A stretch of DNA of 32,958 bases from Deltaproteobacteria bacterium (GTDB taxonomy: Bacteria; Desulfobacterota; Desulfuromonadia; Geobacterales; Pseudopelobacteraceae): positions 1 through 32,958 of the forward strand of contig JAFLLC010000156.1 in the NCBI GenBank assembly GCA_019162745.1. The letters run 5' to 3'. A program made the position numbers and the translations under genes. Shown one piece after another: positions 15,589-24,763 of the stretch. Within the stretch, counting starts at the first letter, position 1; each line of letters starts with the position of its first letter. The notes under the pieces were generated by a model, which made no database searches, was not told where the DNA came from, and was given only the letters and a program-made list of their open reading frames with translations.

Positions 15589-15627
15589 TACAGATATTTT
15601 ACGCCATCTCATCGTAAAATATCTGTA
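15589..15627. promoter_or_regulatory. Perfect 15-bp inverted repeat between divergent genes
   Basis: TACAGATATTTTACG and CGTAAAATATCTGTA are exact reverse complements with a nine-base spacer. The element lies about 70 bp from the minus-strand start at 15517 and 116 bp from the plus-strand start at 15743. Its position between divergent genes favours an operator for a dimeric regulator over a terminator; a structured leader RNA is the alternative. Confidence 0.55.
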
Positions 15628-15691
15628 TCCGGCACATATTGTAACGACCACCGGTGATAAGCGACAGCGTAACACAGGAGGTGATTGACCA

Positions 15692-15724
15692 ATGACGCTT
15701 ACTTTGCTACATTGCGGAAAATAG
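15692..15724 (+). CDS. Possible 10-residue leader ORF
   Basis: An ideal ribosome-binding sequence, AGGAGGTGAT (15676-15685), stands six bases before ATG 15692. That ATG opens a ten-codon frame (MTLTLLHCGK) ending in TAG. The stop is 18 bp before the ATG of the outer-membrane protein gene, which has its own GGGGAGGT. It could be a regulatory leader peptide or a chance frame. Confidence 0.35.
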   Translation: MTLTLLHCGK

Positions 15725-15742
15725 AATTTAGGGGAGGTCAGC

Positions 15743-16489
15743 ATGAAGAAATCGTTATTATGCGGCGTGGTTGCGGCGGTACTGGCTCTTGCAGTTTCAC
15801 CGGCACTGGCAGCAGACATCAGTTTTTCTACAGTGATAAGCCAGGATGACTTCAAGAACCTGAGCAAGGAAGCCGGCGCCGCGCTGGGTTATAGAAACAT
15901 GGCTCCGGCAGCTCCACTCGGCATTACCGGCTTTGACATAGGCGCCGAAGTTACCGCCGTAAGTATCGACAAAAACGACAGCTACTGGAATTCCGCCTTT
16001 AGTAATGATGCCCCTGCTTATCTGGTTATTCCCAAGATACGGGTGCGCAAAGGGCTCCCTTTCGGGATTGATGTCGGCGCCATGTATTCCTATGTGCCAA
16101 GCAGCAATGTAAAACTGTATGGAGCTGAGCTGAGCAAGTCGATTCTGGATGGCAGCATGGCGACACCGGCGGTCGGAGTCCGTGCGACCTATACGAGATT
16201 GTCCGGCGTAAACGATCTTTCGCTGCAAACCTACGGAGTTGATGCCTCAATCAGCAAAGGTTTTCTGTTTATTACCCCGTATGCCGGGGCCGGTATGATG
16301 TTAATTAATAGTGAAGCGAAGGGTTATTTAAAATCAACCTTAGCTCCGAACCTGGAAAAAGAGAGTGTCACCGTGCCGCGCGTTTTTGGAGGGCTCAAAC
16401 TCACCCCGTTTCCATTACTGAGTATAACAGCTGAAGCTGAATATGCGGAACGTCCACTCTACTCATTGAAGGGTGCTATCAGTTTCTAG
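15743..16489 (+). CDS. Outer-membrane beta-barrel protein
   Basis: This 248-residue protein starts with a clear signal peptide (MKKSLLCGVVAAVLALAVSPALA, cut before ADIS). The body has alternating hydrophobic strands with Gly and Tyr (FDIGAEVTAVSI, FGIDVGAMYSYVP, GVRATYTRL, FLFITPYAGAGMML, LLSITAEAEYAERPLYSLKGAISF). It ends in phenylalanine, the usual barrel-assembly signal of outer-membrane proteins. Size fits a barrel of about 10-12 strands. I cannot name the family or the function. GGGGAGGT lies four bases before the ATG, and the perfect terminator at 16519-16550 follows, so it forms a single-gene unit. Confidence 0.8.
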   Translation: MKKSLLCGVVAAVLALAVSPALAADISFSTVISQDDFKNLSKEAGAALGYRNMAPAAPLGITGFDIGAEVTAVSIDKNDSYWNSAFSNDAPAYLVIPKIRVRKGLPFGIDVGAMYSYVPSSNVKLYGAELSKSILDGSMATPAVGVRATYTRLSGVNDLSLQTYGVDASISKGFLFITPYAGAGMMLINSEAKGYLKSTLAPNLEKESVTVPRVFGGLKLTPFPLLSITAEAEYAERPLYSLKGAISF

Positions 16490-16518
16490 TTTTTTTCCCG
16501 TAATATAAACATTTTATA

Positions 16519-16550
16519 GAAAGAGGGCGCAATTTATTGCGCCCTCTTTC
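16519..16550. terminator. Strong terminator after the outer-membrane protein gene
   Basis: GAAAGAGGGCGCAAT and ATTGCGCCCTCTTTC are exact reverse complements separated by two bases. The flanking bases are AT-rich, so it can work in both directions. Confidence 0.8.
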
Positions 16551-16579
16551 AGTTGATTAAGTGTATGGATTGCGGTGGA

Positions 16580-16809
16580 TTAACAACTAGCGGCGCGTCT
16601 TAGCACCTCCGTTGCCCATTGATTGAGGCTTTTACCGCTCGAATCTGCGGCCAGAGCAACAGCCGCGTGAACTTCTGATGGGACACGAAGCATAACCCTT
16701 CCTGAATAGGGTTTTGGGCCAATTTACCCAACTGCTCATTCATTTCGAGATAACCATCCACGGCTGAACGAAATTCAAAAAAAACACGTGATCCACTTCC
16801 TTCCACCAT
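16580..16809 (-). pseudogene. HicB-family antitoxin remnant (frameshift, N-terminal loss)
   Basis: From ATG 16809 (GGAG five bases upstream) the frame gives FRSAVDGYLEMNEQLGKLAQ. The family continuation KPYSGRVMLRVPSEVHAAVALAADSSGKSLNQWATEVLRRAAS is then in the next frame, ending at TAA 16582-16580. A single missing A in the run CCCAAAACCC explains the shift: GCC CAA AAA CCC would restore it. About 40 N-terminal residues normal for this family (the partly degraded RNase-like domain) are also missing, while the ribbon-helix-helix C-terminus is well preserved. No HicA toxin is adjacent. The simple 73-aa reading of the first frame is not a real gene. Confidence 0.75.
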
Positions 16810-16981
16810 TACAACTCCCAACGATATAAGGAGTTACTCCATCAAACTCCACTAGATAGAACCACTAACAACACTGATTATTTTATAACATGTGTCTTGC
16901 ACGAAAAGAAAACAACAGCATCCCTTTTGGCTCGTCCTCTGACCCCAATAGCTTTACCCTTTAATTTGTGAATATTCTTGA

Positions 16982-17009
16982 TTGCACAACCACCCTTCCC
17001 TGCTATACT
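16982..17009 (+). promoter_or_regulatory. Promoter of sucCD
   Basis: TTGCAC and TATACT are separated by 16 bases and lie about 40 bp before the sucC start. The stretch between the HicB remnant and this promoter (16810-16981) shows nothing else supportable. Confidence 0.6.
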
Positions 17010-17047
17010 TTCACTTATACATCCTGCTTACCGATGGAGAAATTACT

Positions 17048-18217
17048 ATGAATATCCACGAATACCAGGCCAAGGAAATCCTCAGCAGTTACGGCATCCC
17101 GATTCCTCGTGGGCGCGTGGCGCTCACCTCCGACCAGGTTGAGCGAGCGGCCAAGATGATGGGAGGACGGTGCGTCGTTAAAGCCCAAATCTATGCCGGC
17201 GGGCGCGGCAAGGCAGGCGGAGTCAGGCTGATCCACCATCCGGAGGAGGCGCAGGAATACGGTAAAGAGCTGTTCGGACGTACCCTGGTGACAGCGCAGA
17301 CAGGCCCTCAGGGGTTGAAGGTACGCCGCATCCTGGTGGAAGAAGCAGTTGAAATCGCCCGGGAGTTCTACCTTTCAATTACTCTTGACAGAGAGAGCTC
17401 CCGCTACATCCTGATCGCCTCATCCGAAGGGGGGGTGGATATCGAAGAGGTTGCCAACAAGAGTCCTGACAAGATTCTGACACTGACCATAGATACTTTC
17501 ACCGGCCTGCGTCCTTATCAGGCACGCAAGATAGCCCTGGCGCTGGGTCTGACCGGAACGATCTGTGAAGATTGCGTCGAGTTGATTCTTAATCTCTACC
17601 GTGCCTGTCTGGAGAAAGACTGCGCCCTGATCGAAATCAATCCGCTGGTGGTAACCAAGGCCGGCTGGCTGATGGCCATGGACGCCAAGATAACTTTTGA
17701 CGACAACGCTGTCTATCGCCATCGTGAATACCCCGACATGATGGATTACTCGCAGCTTGATCCGCTGGAAATTTCCGCAAGCAAATATGATCTGGCCTAT
17801 ATAAAACTCTCCGGCACCATAGGGTGTCTGGTAAACGGCGCCGGGCTGGCGATGGCAACTCTGGATGTTCTTAAAGAGTGTGGCGGCGAACCGGCCAACT
17901 TTCTGGATGTGGGTGGTGGCGCCACCCGCGAGAAGGTTGCAGAAGCATTCAGGATCATCCTGCAGGATTGTGATGTAAAGGGGATCTTCGTCAATATTTT
18001 CGGTGGCATCATGCGCTGCGATATCATCGCTCAGGGGATTATCGAAGCAGCCGCTGCAGTCGGCTGCACCCTTCCTATTGTGGTGCGCATGGACGGCAGT
18101 CATGTTGAGGAAGGCAAAAAACTGCTTCTGGAATCCAGCCTGAATGTACAGATTGGCAAGTCACTGGGAGATGGTGCCTCCAAAATCGTAAAGATGCTAA
18201 CAGTGGAGGTACAATAA
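17048..18217 (+). CDS. sucC: Succinyl-CoA synthetase (ADP-forming) beta subunit
   Basis: SucC pairs with SucD to interconvert succinyl-CoA and succinate with ATP/ADP in the citric acid cycle. The protein has 389 residues, normal for the family. It starts [12 protein letters not shown] and holds the ATP-grasp region ([40 protein letters not shown]). The C-terminal ligase domain includes [22 protein letters not shown] and [21 protein letters not shown] 17048 has GGAG eight bases upstream; the open frame extends to 16982 but would run through the promoter. sucD follows three bases after the stop. Confidence 0.96.
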   Translation: MNIHEYQAKEILSSYGIPIPRGRVALTSDQVERAAKMMGGRCVVKAQIYAGGRGKAGGVRLIHHPEEAQEYGKELFGRTLVTAQTGPQGLKVRRILVEEAVEIAREFYLSITLDRESSRYILIASSEGGVDIEEVANKSPDKILTLTIDTFTGLRPYQARKIALALGLTGTICEDCVELILNLYRACLEKDCALIEINPLVVTKAGWLMAMDAKITFDDNAVYRHREYPDMMDYSQLDPLEISASKYDLAYIKLSGTIGCLVNGAGLAMATLDVLKECGGEPANFLDVGGGATREKVAEAFRIILQDCDVKGIFVNIFGGIMRCDIIAQGIIEAAAAVGCTLPIVVRMDGSHVEEGKKLLLESSLNVQIGKSLGDGASKIVKMLTVEVQ

Positions 18218-18220
18218 GTT

Positions 18221-19090
18221 ATGTCCATACTTGTCGATAAACATTCCAGGATTGTTGTCCAGGGGATTACCGGGAGAAGCGGCCTGTTCCACACCAAGCA
18301 GTGCCGTGAATACGGCACCAGCATTGTGGCCGGAGTAACTCCCGGCAAAGGTGGCATACACATTGAGGGGATTCCGGTTTTCAATACCGTTACCGAGGCG
18401 ATCAAATATACCGAGGCCAACGTTTCGATGATTTTTGTACCTCCCCCCGGTGCGGCCGATGCCATCATGGAAGCGATCGATGCCGGCATCGATCTGGCGG
18501 TCTGCATTACCGAGGGAATCCCGATCCGCGATATGGTCCCGGTCAAGGCTGTTCTGCAGGGGAGCAGAACCCGGCTGATCGGTCCCAACTGCCCTGGAGT
18601 CATCACTCCCGGAGAATGCAAGGTAGGTATCATGCCGGGTCACATCCATTCACCGGGAAAGATAGGGGTTGTCTCCCGCAGCGGTACCCTTACGTACGAA
18701 GCGGTCAAACAGCTGACTGACCTCGGCCTCGGCCAGTCCACCGGTGTCGGTATCGGCGGAGATCCGATCATCGGCATGAATTTCATCGACGTTCTGACCC
18801 TCTTTAATCAGGATCCGGATACTGAAGCGGTATTCATGATCGGCGAGATCGGAGGTGGCGCCGAGGAAGCGGCCGCAGAGTGGATCAAGAAAAACATGAA
18901 AAAGCCGGTGGCAGCCTTTATCGCCGGCGTCACCGCCCCCCCAGGCAAGCGGATGGGACATGCGGGAGCAATCATAACCGGCGGCAAAGGAAAGGCAGAA
19001 GACAAGATCCGGGTCCTGCAGGAATGCGGCGTAGTTGTCGCAACCAGTCCAACCCATATGGGAGAGGCGATGCTGGAGGCAATGAAATAA
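18221..19090 (+). CDS. sucD: Succinyl-CoA synthetase alpha subunit
   Basis: SucD carries the CoA-binding site and the phosphohistidine intermediate of succinyl-CoA synthetase. This 289-residue protein has [19 protein letters not shown] at the N-terminus, the family block [23 protein letters not shown] and the active-site histidine in MGHAGAII (H247). It forms an operon with sucC; a GGAGG lies 11 bases before the ATG and inside the sucC end. Length and motifs are complete. Confidence 0.96.
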   Translation: MSILVDKHSRIVVQGITGRSGLFHTKQCREYGTSIVAGVTPGKGGIHIEGIPVFNTVTEAIKYTEANVSMIFVPPPGAADAIMEAIDAGIDLAVCITEGIPIRDMVPVKAVLQGSRTRLIGPNCPGVITPGECKVGIMPGHIHSPGKIGVVSRSGTLTYEAVKQLTDLGLGQSTGVGIGGDPIIGMNFIDVLTLFNQDPDTEAVFMIGEIGGGAEEAAAEWIKKNMKKPVAAFIAGVTAPPGKRMGHAGAIITGGKGKAEDKIRVLQECGVVVATSPTHMGEAMLEAMK

Positions 19091-19130
19091 CTATTACGTA
19101 GCAAAATGTCTTGCCAAGATAATTTATGTA

Positions 19131-19147
19131 ATATACCATTGGCATAT
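19131..19147 (+). promoter_or_regulatory. Palindromic operator before vapBC
   Basis: ATATACC, ATT, GGCATAT is a 17-bp palindrome with one mismatch, ending 18 bp before the vapB start. It sits where VapBC or VapB dimers normally bind for autoregulation. A TTGCCA at 19111-19116 could be the -35 box, but no convincing -10 spacing was found. Confidence 0.45.
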
Positions 19148-19165
19148 ATCAGGAGGTAGCAATTT

Positions 19166-19396
19166 ATGCCGCAAACTGCAAAAATATTCATGAACGGCAG
19201 AAGTCAGGCCATACGCCTGCCTGCAGAATTTAGATTTTCAGGTCGAGAGGTAATCATCGAGAAACATGGGGACACGGTCACACTTCGTCCCAAACCATGC
19301 GGTTGGGATGATTTTTTTGCACGTGCCCCAAAGGTGCCAATCGATTTCATGAGTGACCGCCAGGATCCGCCGCCTGAAGCAAGGGAGCTTTTCTGA
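19166..19396 (+). CDS. vapB: VapB-type antitoxin (AbrB-fold)
   Basis: This 76-residue protein has an N-terminal swapped-hairpin AbrB/MazE DNA-binding fold (AKIFMNGRSQAIRLPAEFRF, then VIIEKHGDTVTLRPK). An acidic/proline-rich tail follows and would wrap the toxin. AGGAGG lies nine bases before the ATG. Its TGA shares one base with the vapC start (TGATG), the typical antitoxin-first coupling. As in other VapB proteins it should neutralise VapC and repress its own promoter through the palindrome at 19131-19147. Confidence 0.9.
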   Translation: MPQTAKIFMNGRSQAIRLPAEFRFSGREVIIEKHGDTVTLRPKPCGWDDFFARAPKVPIDFMSDRQDPPPEARELF

Positions 19397-19797
19397 TGCT
19401 GTACATGCTTGATACCAATATTTGCAGCTATATTCTAAAAAACCATCCCTTATCTGTCAAAACACGTTTCGATGAAGTCGGTGCCGAAAAACTGGCAATT
19501 TCCTCAATTGTGCTGGCGGAACTATATTACGGAGCGGCACGCCATCCAAAAGGCATAACGATACGCCGGGAGATAGACGATTTTACTTCGCGGCTCAAAA
19601 TCATGCCATGGAATGAGGCGGCAGCAAATCATTATGGTTCAATAAGAACGGTGCTGGAAAAGAACGGGACACCAACCGGCAGTATGGATAAGCTGATTGC
19701 AGCTCATGCCAGAAGCCTTAAAGCCACCCTCGTTACTAATAATACGAAGCACTTTGAATGCGTGCCGGAATTGTTGATTGCCAACTGGGTGAGTTGA
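19396..19797 (+). CDS. vapC: VapC toxin, PIN-domain ribonuclease
   Basis: This 133-residue PIN-domain protein should cleave specific RNAs (tRNA or rRNA in characterised VapCs) and inhibit translation when free. The acidic metal-site residues are present: D6 in MLDTNI, E42 in LAELYYGA and D98 in GSMDKLIAAHA. The C-terminal VTNNTKHFECVPEL block is also present. Length is normal, with no frameshift, so the module looks functional. It is coupled to vapB by a one-base overlap. Confidence 0.92.
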   Translation: MLYMLDTNICSYILKNHPLSVKTRFDEVGAEKLAISSIVLAELYYGAARHPKGITIRREIDDFTSRLKIMPWNEAAANHYGSIRTVLEKNGTPTGSMDKLIAAHARSLKATLVTNNTKHFECVPELLIANWVS

Positions 19798-19863
19798 ATA
19801 TTACCCTGTGATTCAGAGAGGCTAAAAACAAAAGTGGTCTTTCACTCTAATGCGGGCCAAAAA

Positions 19864-21024
19864 TCAGACGATGCCGTTAAACATTTCACGCCACCCGGCA
19901 ACATGAACTCCGCTCCGGATATAGGTCCCTTCGCCACCAAAAATCAGGCGCGGCTCAACTGTCGATTCAGCAATCACCTGCCACTTTTTCAAACTTTTGA
20001 ACATATCTCCCGCAACTGTCTGGCCTGATTTAATCTCCACCGGATGGAGGATACCCGCCTCATCAAGCAGCAGGTCAACTTCGTTTCCGCTGCTGTCACG
20101 CCAAAAATACAGATTTGAAACATCCCCCCGATTCAAGCGCGCACACAGGTATTCAGCGACAACCATGGTTTCAAACAGAGCTCCTCGTGCCGCATGTGTG
20201 GCAAGCTGCTCCGGTGTCTGAATGCCAAGCAGAAATGAAGCCAATCCAGTATCATGGAAATAAAGTTTGGGGGCCTTTATCAATCGTTTGCCGAAGTTAG
20301 CAAAATGCGGAGTAAGCCGGAATACGATGTAACTTGCCTCAAGTATACTCAACCAAGCGGTGGCAGTGCTTTGGGCTATCCCGCAATCGGTAGCAAGTGA
20401 CGCAAGATTCAGCAATTGTCCGGTACGTGCGGCACAGAGGCGCAGAAAACGCTGAAAGGTTATGAGATCCCGTACCGAGGTAAGGTCACGCACATCACGC
20501 TCAAGGTAGGTAGCAACATAGCTGGCAAACCAGTCTGACGGAGTAACAGCGGTGCTACGCAAGGCCGGATAGCCACCGACAAAGAGCAAGTCATCAAGAC
20601 CTGCTGTGAGCAGCCCTTCCGCCATCAGCTCTGCACCTGATAAAGGCAAAAGCTGTGCAATTCCAGCTCTCCCCGCCAAACTCTGATTCACCTGTCGACT
20701 GAGGGTAAAATTTTGGGAACCGGTCAGAATATATCGCCCAGGCGTTCGATGTTCATCCACAATCCCTTGAATATAGGAAAGCAGCTCAGGCACCCTTTGC
20801 ACCTCATCAAAAATTGCGCCATCCGGATAGCGCCCCAGAAAACCACGCGGATCTTCGGTTGCAAACAATCTGGTATCGGGGTTTTCAAGTGATATATAAG
20901 GCTTTTCCGGGAAGGTATCACGCACCAACGTTGTTTTACCGGATTGTCGGGGGCCAGTGAGTACGAGCACGGGGAATCCCTGTGCAAGTCGCTGAATTGT
21001 AGACGTAATAAACCTATGGATCAT
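19864..21024 (-). CDS. DUF4143-type P-loop ATPase
   Basis: This 386-residue AAA-like protein starts MIHRFITSTIQRLAQGFPVLVLTGPRQSGKTTL (Walker A GPRQSGKTT). IFDEVQRVPELL (Walker B) and ILTGSQNF (sensor) follow. The central winged-helix segment includes TYLERDVRDL and SLATDCGIAQSTATAWLSILEASYIVFRL. The C-terminal DUF4143 domain, with nuclease-like residues, includes LFETMVVAEYL, RDSSGNEVDLLLD and HPVEIKSG. Such proteins are common in accessory regions and near toxin-antitoxin genes; their cellular job is not established. It is intact and faces vapBC. The region 21025-21113 upstream is AT-rich without other features. Confidence 0.88.
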   Translation of the reverse strand: MIHRFITSTIQRLAQGFPVLVLTGPRQSGKTTLVRDTFPEKPYISLENPDTRLFATEDPRGFLGRYPDGAIFDEVQRVPELLSYIQGIVDEHRTPGRYILTGSQNFTLSRQVNQSLAGRAGIAQLLPLSGAELMAEGLLTAGLDDLLFVGGYPALRSTAVTPSDWFASYVATYLERDVRDLTSVRDLITFQRFLRLCAARTGQLLNLASLATDCGIAQSTATAWLSILEASYIVFRLTPHFANFGKRLIKAPKLYFHDTGLASFLLGIQTPEQLATHAARGALFETMVVAEYLCARLNRGDVSNLYFWRDSSGNEVDLLLDEAGILHPVEIKSGQTVAGDMFKSLKKWQVIAESTVEPRLIFGGEGTYIRSGVHVAGWREMFNGIV

Positions 21025-21113
21025 GAGGCCACCTTGGGGAACAACACCGTTTTTTGTAATTTAATTATTTAATCGTTAATTTGCAAGCTATATAAACGCC
21101 CCCAACCCTCCAC

Positions 21114-21143
21114 TTGACACTATATCGTGCCATAAGGCATAAT
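21114..21143 (+). promoter_or_regulatory. Promoter of dnaE
   Basis: TTGACA (consensus -35) and CATAAT are separated by 18 bases and lie 35 bp before the dnaE ATG. The upstream stretch 21054-21085 is AT-rich and may serve as an UP element. Confidence 0.65.
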
Positions 21144-21177
21144 CCGGCCTCATTGATTTGCCTGGAGGCAGCAGCGC

Positions 21178-24100
21178 ATGGAAACGCCCGACAGTACCGA
21201 ACCCCCCTCTTCTTCACCCTTTGTGCACTTGCACCTTCACACCCAATATTCCCTGCTCGACGGTGCCATTCGCTTTGATGACCTGATCGCCAAGGCCAAA
21301 GAGTACAACATGCCTGCAGTGGCGATTACCGACCATGGCAACATGTTCGGGGCGGCGGAGTTTTATCTCAAGTGCAAGAAGGCCGGCGTCAAGCCGATCA
21401 TCGGCTGCGAGCTCTACCTGGCACCAGGATCGCGCTTTTCAAGGGATGCAAAAGGGATCTCCGACGCCGCATACCACCTTATCCTGCTCTGCGAGAACAT
21501 GGAGGGATACAGGAATCTTTCCTACCTGACGTCTGCCGGCTACAAGGAGGGGTTCTACTACCGCCCACGCATAGACCGCGAGCTGCTTACGGGGCGCTCC
21601 GGCGGGCTCATTGCGCTCTCCGCCTGTCTCAAGGGTGAAGTGGCGATGCAGTGCGGTCGGGGCAATATGGAAGGGGCGCTTGCCACCGCTAAATGGTACA
21701 GCGAACTGTTCCCGGACCGCTACTATATCGAGCTGCAGGAAAACACCATTCCCGAGCAGGACATCGTCAACAAGCGCCTGATGGAGGTGGCGGCCGAACT
21801 GAAACTGCCGCTGGTGGCAACTAACGACTGCCATTACCTGAATCGTGAGGATGCCCGTGCCCACGAGGTACTCCTCTGCATCCAGACCGGCAAGACCATG
21901 TCGGATCCGACACATATGAAGTTCTCGGTCGATGAATTTTATGTCAAATCACCGGAGGAGATGACTCATGCTTTCAGCTATTGTCCCGAGGCGATCAGCA
22001 ACACCCTGGCAATCGCCGAGCGCTGCAATCTGGAACTGGCCGTCGATGGCAAGACCTACTATTTCCCGCACTTCGAACCACCAGCGGGCTTAAATCATGA
22101 CGACATGTTGCGGGAACTGGCAACTGACGGGCTTAAGGAGCGGATGACAGCTATCCTTGCCAAATATCCCGACATGACGCTGGAGCAGCAGCAAGGATAT
22201 TTTGACCGTCTGGAAATTGAGTTGAAATGTATCTGTGAGATGCAGTTTCCGGCCTATTTTCTGATCGTCTCCGACTTTATCCGCTGGGCCAAAGACAAGG
22301 GCATTCCGGTCGGCCCTGGCAGGGGGTCTGCCGCCGGTTCACTGGTGGCATACGCCACCAAGATCACCGATCTTGACCCGCTCCCTTACAATCTGCTGTT
22401 CGAGCGATTCCTCAATCCGGAACGTATCTCCATGCCGGATATTGACGTCGACTTTTGCCAGGATCGCCGTGGCGAGGTGATCCAGTATATGGTCGAAAAG
22501 TATGGTCGTGATCGCGTCTGCCAGATTATAACCTTTGGAACCATGGGTGCCAAGGCGGTGATACGTGACGTTGGGCGCGCGCTGAACATTAGCTATGGCG
22601 AGGTCGATCAGATTGCCAAACTGATACCCGATGACCTGAAAATGACGTTGAACAAGGCGCTGCTGCAGGAGCCGAAACTGAAAGAGATGTCCGCTGCCGA
22701 TCCGCAGATCAGGGATCTGTTGGAGACCGCGCTCTGCCTGGAGGGGCTGACTCGGCACGCTTCAACTCATGCCGCAGCGGTCGTGGTAGCCCCGGACCAA
22801 CTGGAAGAATTTCTGCCACTCTATAAGGACCAGAAGACCGGTTCGATCAACACCCAATACTCGATGAAGTACGTTGAGCTTGTCGGTCTGGTCAAGTTCG
22901 ACTTTCTCGGGCTCAAAAACCTGACCGTCATACAGAATGCCGTCAAGCTGATCCGCGAGGGAAAGGATCCGGCTTTCGACATAACCCTGCTCAAAGACGA
23001 TGACCAGGCAAGTTATGATCTGATAACCGCCGGTAACACGACCGGCATATTTCAGCTCGAATCAAGCGGCATGAAGGAGATGCTCGTCAAGCTGAAACCT
23101 TCCTGTTTTGAGGATGTCATTGCGGCTGTCGCCCTGTATCGACCCGGTCCCTTGGGATCCGGCATGGTGCAGGACTTCATTGACCGCAAGCACGGCGTAC
23201 AAAAAGTGGTCTATGATCTGCCGCAACTGGAAACGATCCTGAGAGACACCTACGGAGTCATCGTTTACCAGGAACAGGTCATGCAGATTTCCCGTACCCT
23301 GGCCGGCTATTCGCTGGGTCGCGCCGATTTGCTGCGCCGCGCCATGGGAAAGAAGGACCCGGTCGTCATGGCCAAAGAAAAGGAACCATTTCTGGCTGGC
23401 GCCAAAGAACTGGGGATCGACCTGAAAAAGGCCGGCGAGGTCTTTGACCTGATGGCCAAGTTTGCCGAGTACGGCTTCAACAAGTCGCATTCTGCCGCCT
23501 ACGCCCTGATCACCTACCAGACAGCCTATCTGAAAGCGCACTACCCGGTAGAGTTCCTGGCAGCACTGCTGACCTGTGACATGGACAACACCGACAAAGT
23601 CGTTAAGAGCATCAACGACTGCCGTGAACAGGGTATCGAGGTACTGCCGCCGGACATCAACTCATCCGGGCTCTCTTTCACCGTCGCCGGCACATCGATG
23701 CGCTTCGGCCTCGGGGCGGTAAAAAATGTAGGCTCCGGAGCCATCGAGGCAATTCTGGAAGCCCGCAATGATGGACCGTTTAAGAGCCTTTATGATTTCT
23801 GCGAACGGGTTGATCTGCGGAAAGTCAACAAAAGGGTGATTGAATCGTTAATCAAGTGCGGCGCCTTTGATTCAACCGGTGCTGCCCGTTCCGCCCAGAT
23901 AGAGGGGTTGGAAGCTGCTTCAAATTATGGCCAGAAGATCCAGGAAGAAAAGGCCAGCGCCCAGGTTTCCCTGTTCGGTACGGAAGAGGTGTCAAGGGGG
24001 AATAGCAGCGGCGGCATGAAACTCCCCGGTACAGCCGAATGGCATGACAAGGAAAAACTGGCTTACGAGAAAGAGGCGCTCGGCTTTCTGATTACCGGCC

Positions 24101-24735
24101 ACCCGCTGGATCGCTATGTCGATGACGTTAAGCGCCTTTCCAACACTGACATCGTTAGCATGGTGGAAATGGCTGAGGGAAGCGAGGTACGGATTTGCGG
24201 CATCGTCTCCGCTCTCAAGGAGATTACGACTAAAAAGGGCGACCGGATGGGATTTGTGACGGTTGAAGATTTGACCGGTTCCGTGGAAATCACGGTTTTT
24301 TCCGATATCTACACCACCGTCTCTGCACTTTTAAAATCTGATGACCCGCTGTTTGTAGTCGGTAAGCTCGAAAAGGGCGAAAAAGGGTGCAAACTGCTGG
24401 TCATGAAGGGGGGAGAGGAGAATAACGGCAAACGCTTCCAGCGTGATCGCGGTCCGGCGGGTGACATCAAGCTGCTTTCCGAAGCGCGGGCCCAGACAAC
24501 CAAGAAAGTTTTATTCAACCTGCGTACCGATGAAACAGCGCCGGAGCAGCTCACCCTCCTCAAGGAGGTCATCGAACGACATCCGGGAAGTGTGCCGACC
24601 TGTATCCATTTTCTGATACCGGCACGGAGCCGCTCCATCATGCCGCTGACAATCAAAATGAATGTTGCGGCCAGTGACGATTTAAGGCTGGAAGTGGAGC
24701 GACTGTTAGGGTATAATGCCGCCACTTTTGAGTAA
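21178..24735 (+). CDS. dnaE: DNA polymerase III alpha subunit
   Basis: This is the replicative C-family polymerase, 1185 residues. The N-terminal PHP domain begins HLHLHTQYSLLDGAIRFDDL. The palm carries the catalytic aspartates in SMPDIDVDF (D423 and D425) after GPGRGSAAGSLVAYATKITDLDPL. Fingers and beta-binding parts follow (FGFNKSHSAAYALI-type block seen as YGFNKSHSAAYALITYQTAYLKAHYP). The C-terminal OB fold is EVRICGIVSALKEITTKKGDRMGFVTVEDLTGSVEITVF. No exonuclease insertion of PolC type is seen. GGAGG lies nine bases before the ATG. accA follows 28 bp downstream, probably in the same transcript. Confidence 0.97.
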   Translation: METPDSTEPPSSSPFVHLHLHTQYSLLDGAIRFDDLIAKAKEYNMPAVAITDHGNMFGAAEFYLKCKKAGVKPIIGCELYLAPGSRFSRDAKGISDAAYHLILLCENMEGYRNLSYLTSAGYKEGFYYRPRIDRELLTGRSGGLIALSACLKGEVAMQCGRGNMEGALATAKWYSELFPDRYYIELQENTIPEQDIVNKRLMEVAAELKLPLVATNDCHYLNREDARAHEVLLCIQTGKTMSDPTHMKFSVDEFYVKSPEEMTHAFSYCPEAISNTLAIAERCNLELAVDGKTYYFPHFEPPAGLNHDDMLRELATDGLKERMTAILAKYPDMTLEQQQGYFDRLEIELKCICEMQFPAYFLIVSDFIRWAKDKGIPVGPGRGSAAGSLVAYATKITDLDPLPYNLLFERFLNPERISMPDIDVDFCQDRRGEVIQYMVEKYGRDRVCQIITFGTMGAKAVIRDVGRALNISYGEVDQIAKLIPDDLKMTLNKALLQEPKLKEMSAADPQIRDLLETALCLEGLTRHASTHAAAVVVAPDQLEEFLPLYKDQKTGSINTQYSMKYVELVGLVKFDFLGLKNLTVIQNAVKLIREGKDPAFDITLLKDDDQASYDLITAGNTTGIFQLESSGMKEMLVKLKPSCFEDVIAAVALYRPGPLGSGMVQDFIDRKHGVQKVVYDLPQLETILRDTYGVIVYQEQVMQISRTLAGYSLGRADLLRRAMGKKDPVVMAKEKEPFLAGAKELGIDLKKAGEVFDLMAKFAEYGFNKSHSAAYALITYQTAYLKAHYPVEFLAALLTCDMDNTDKVVKSINDCREQGIEVLPPDINSSGLSFTVAGTSMRFGLGAVKNVGSGAIEAILEARNDGPFKSLYDFCERVDLRKVNKRVIESLIKCGAFDSTGAARSAQIEGLEAASNYGQKIQEEKASAQVSLFGTEEVSRGNSSGGMKLPGTAEWHDKEKLAYEKEALGFLITGHPLDRYVDDVKRLSNTDIVSMVEMAEGSEVRICGIVSALKEITTKKGDRMGFVTVEDLTGSVEITVFSDIYTTVSALLKSDDPLFVVGKLEKGEKGCKLLVMKGGEENNGKRFQRDRGPAGDIKLLSEARAQTTKKVLFNLRTDETAPEQLTLLKEVIERHPGSVPTCIHFLIPARSRSIMPLTIKMNVAASDDLRLEVERLLGYNAATFE

Positions 24736-24763
24736 CGTTTTAAATAATGAATGAGGTGTCATC

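Noticed and set aside
17420-18103. 227-residue minus-strand frame antisense to sucC
   Set aside because: Composition follows the antisense of a conserved gene; no motif, no ribosome site, and sucC is certain.
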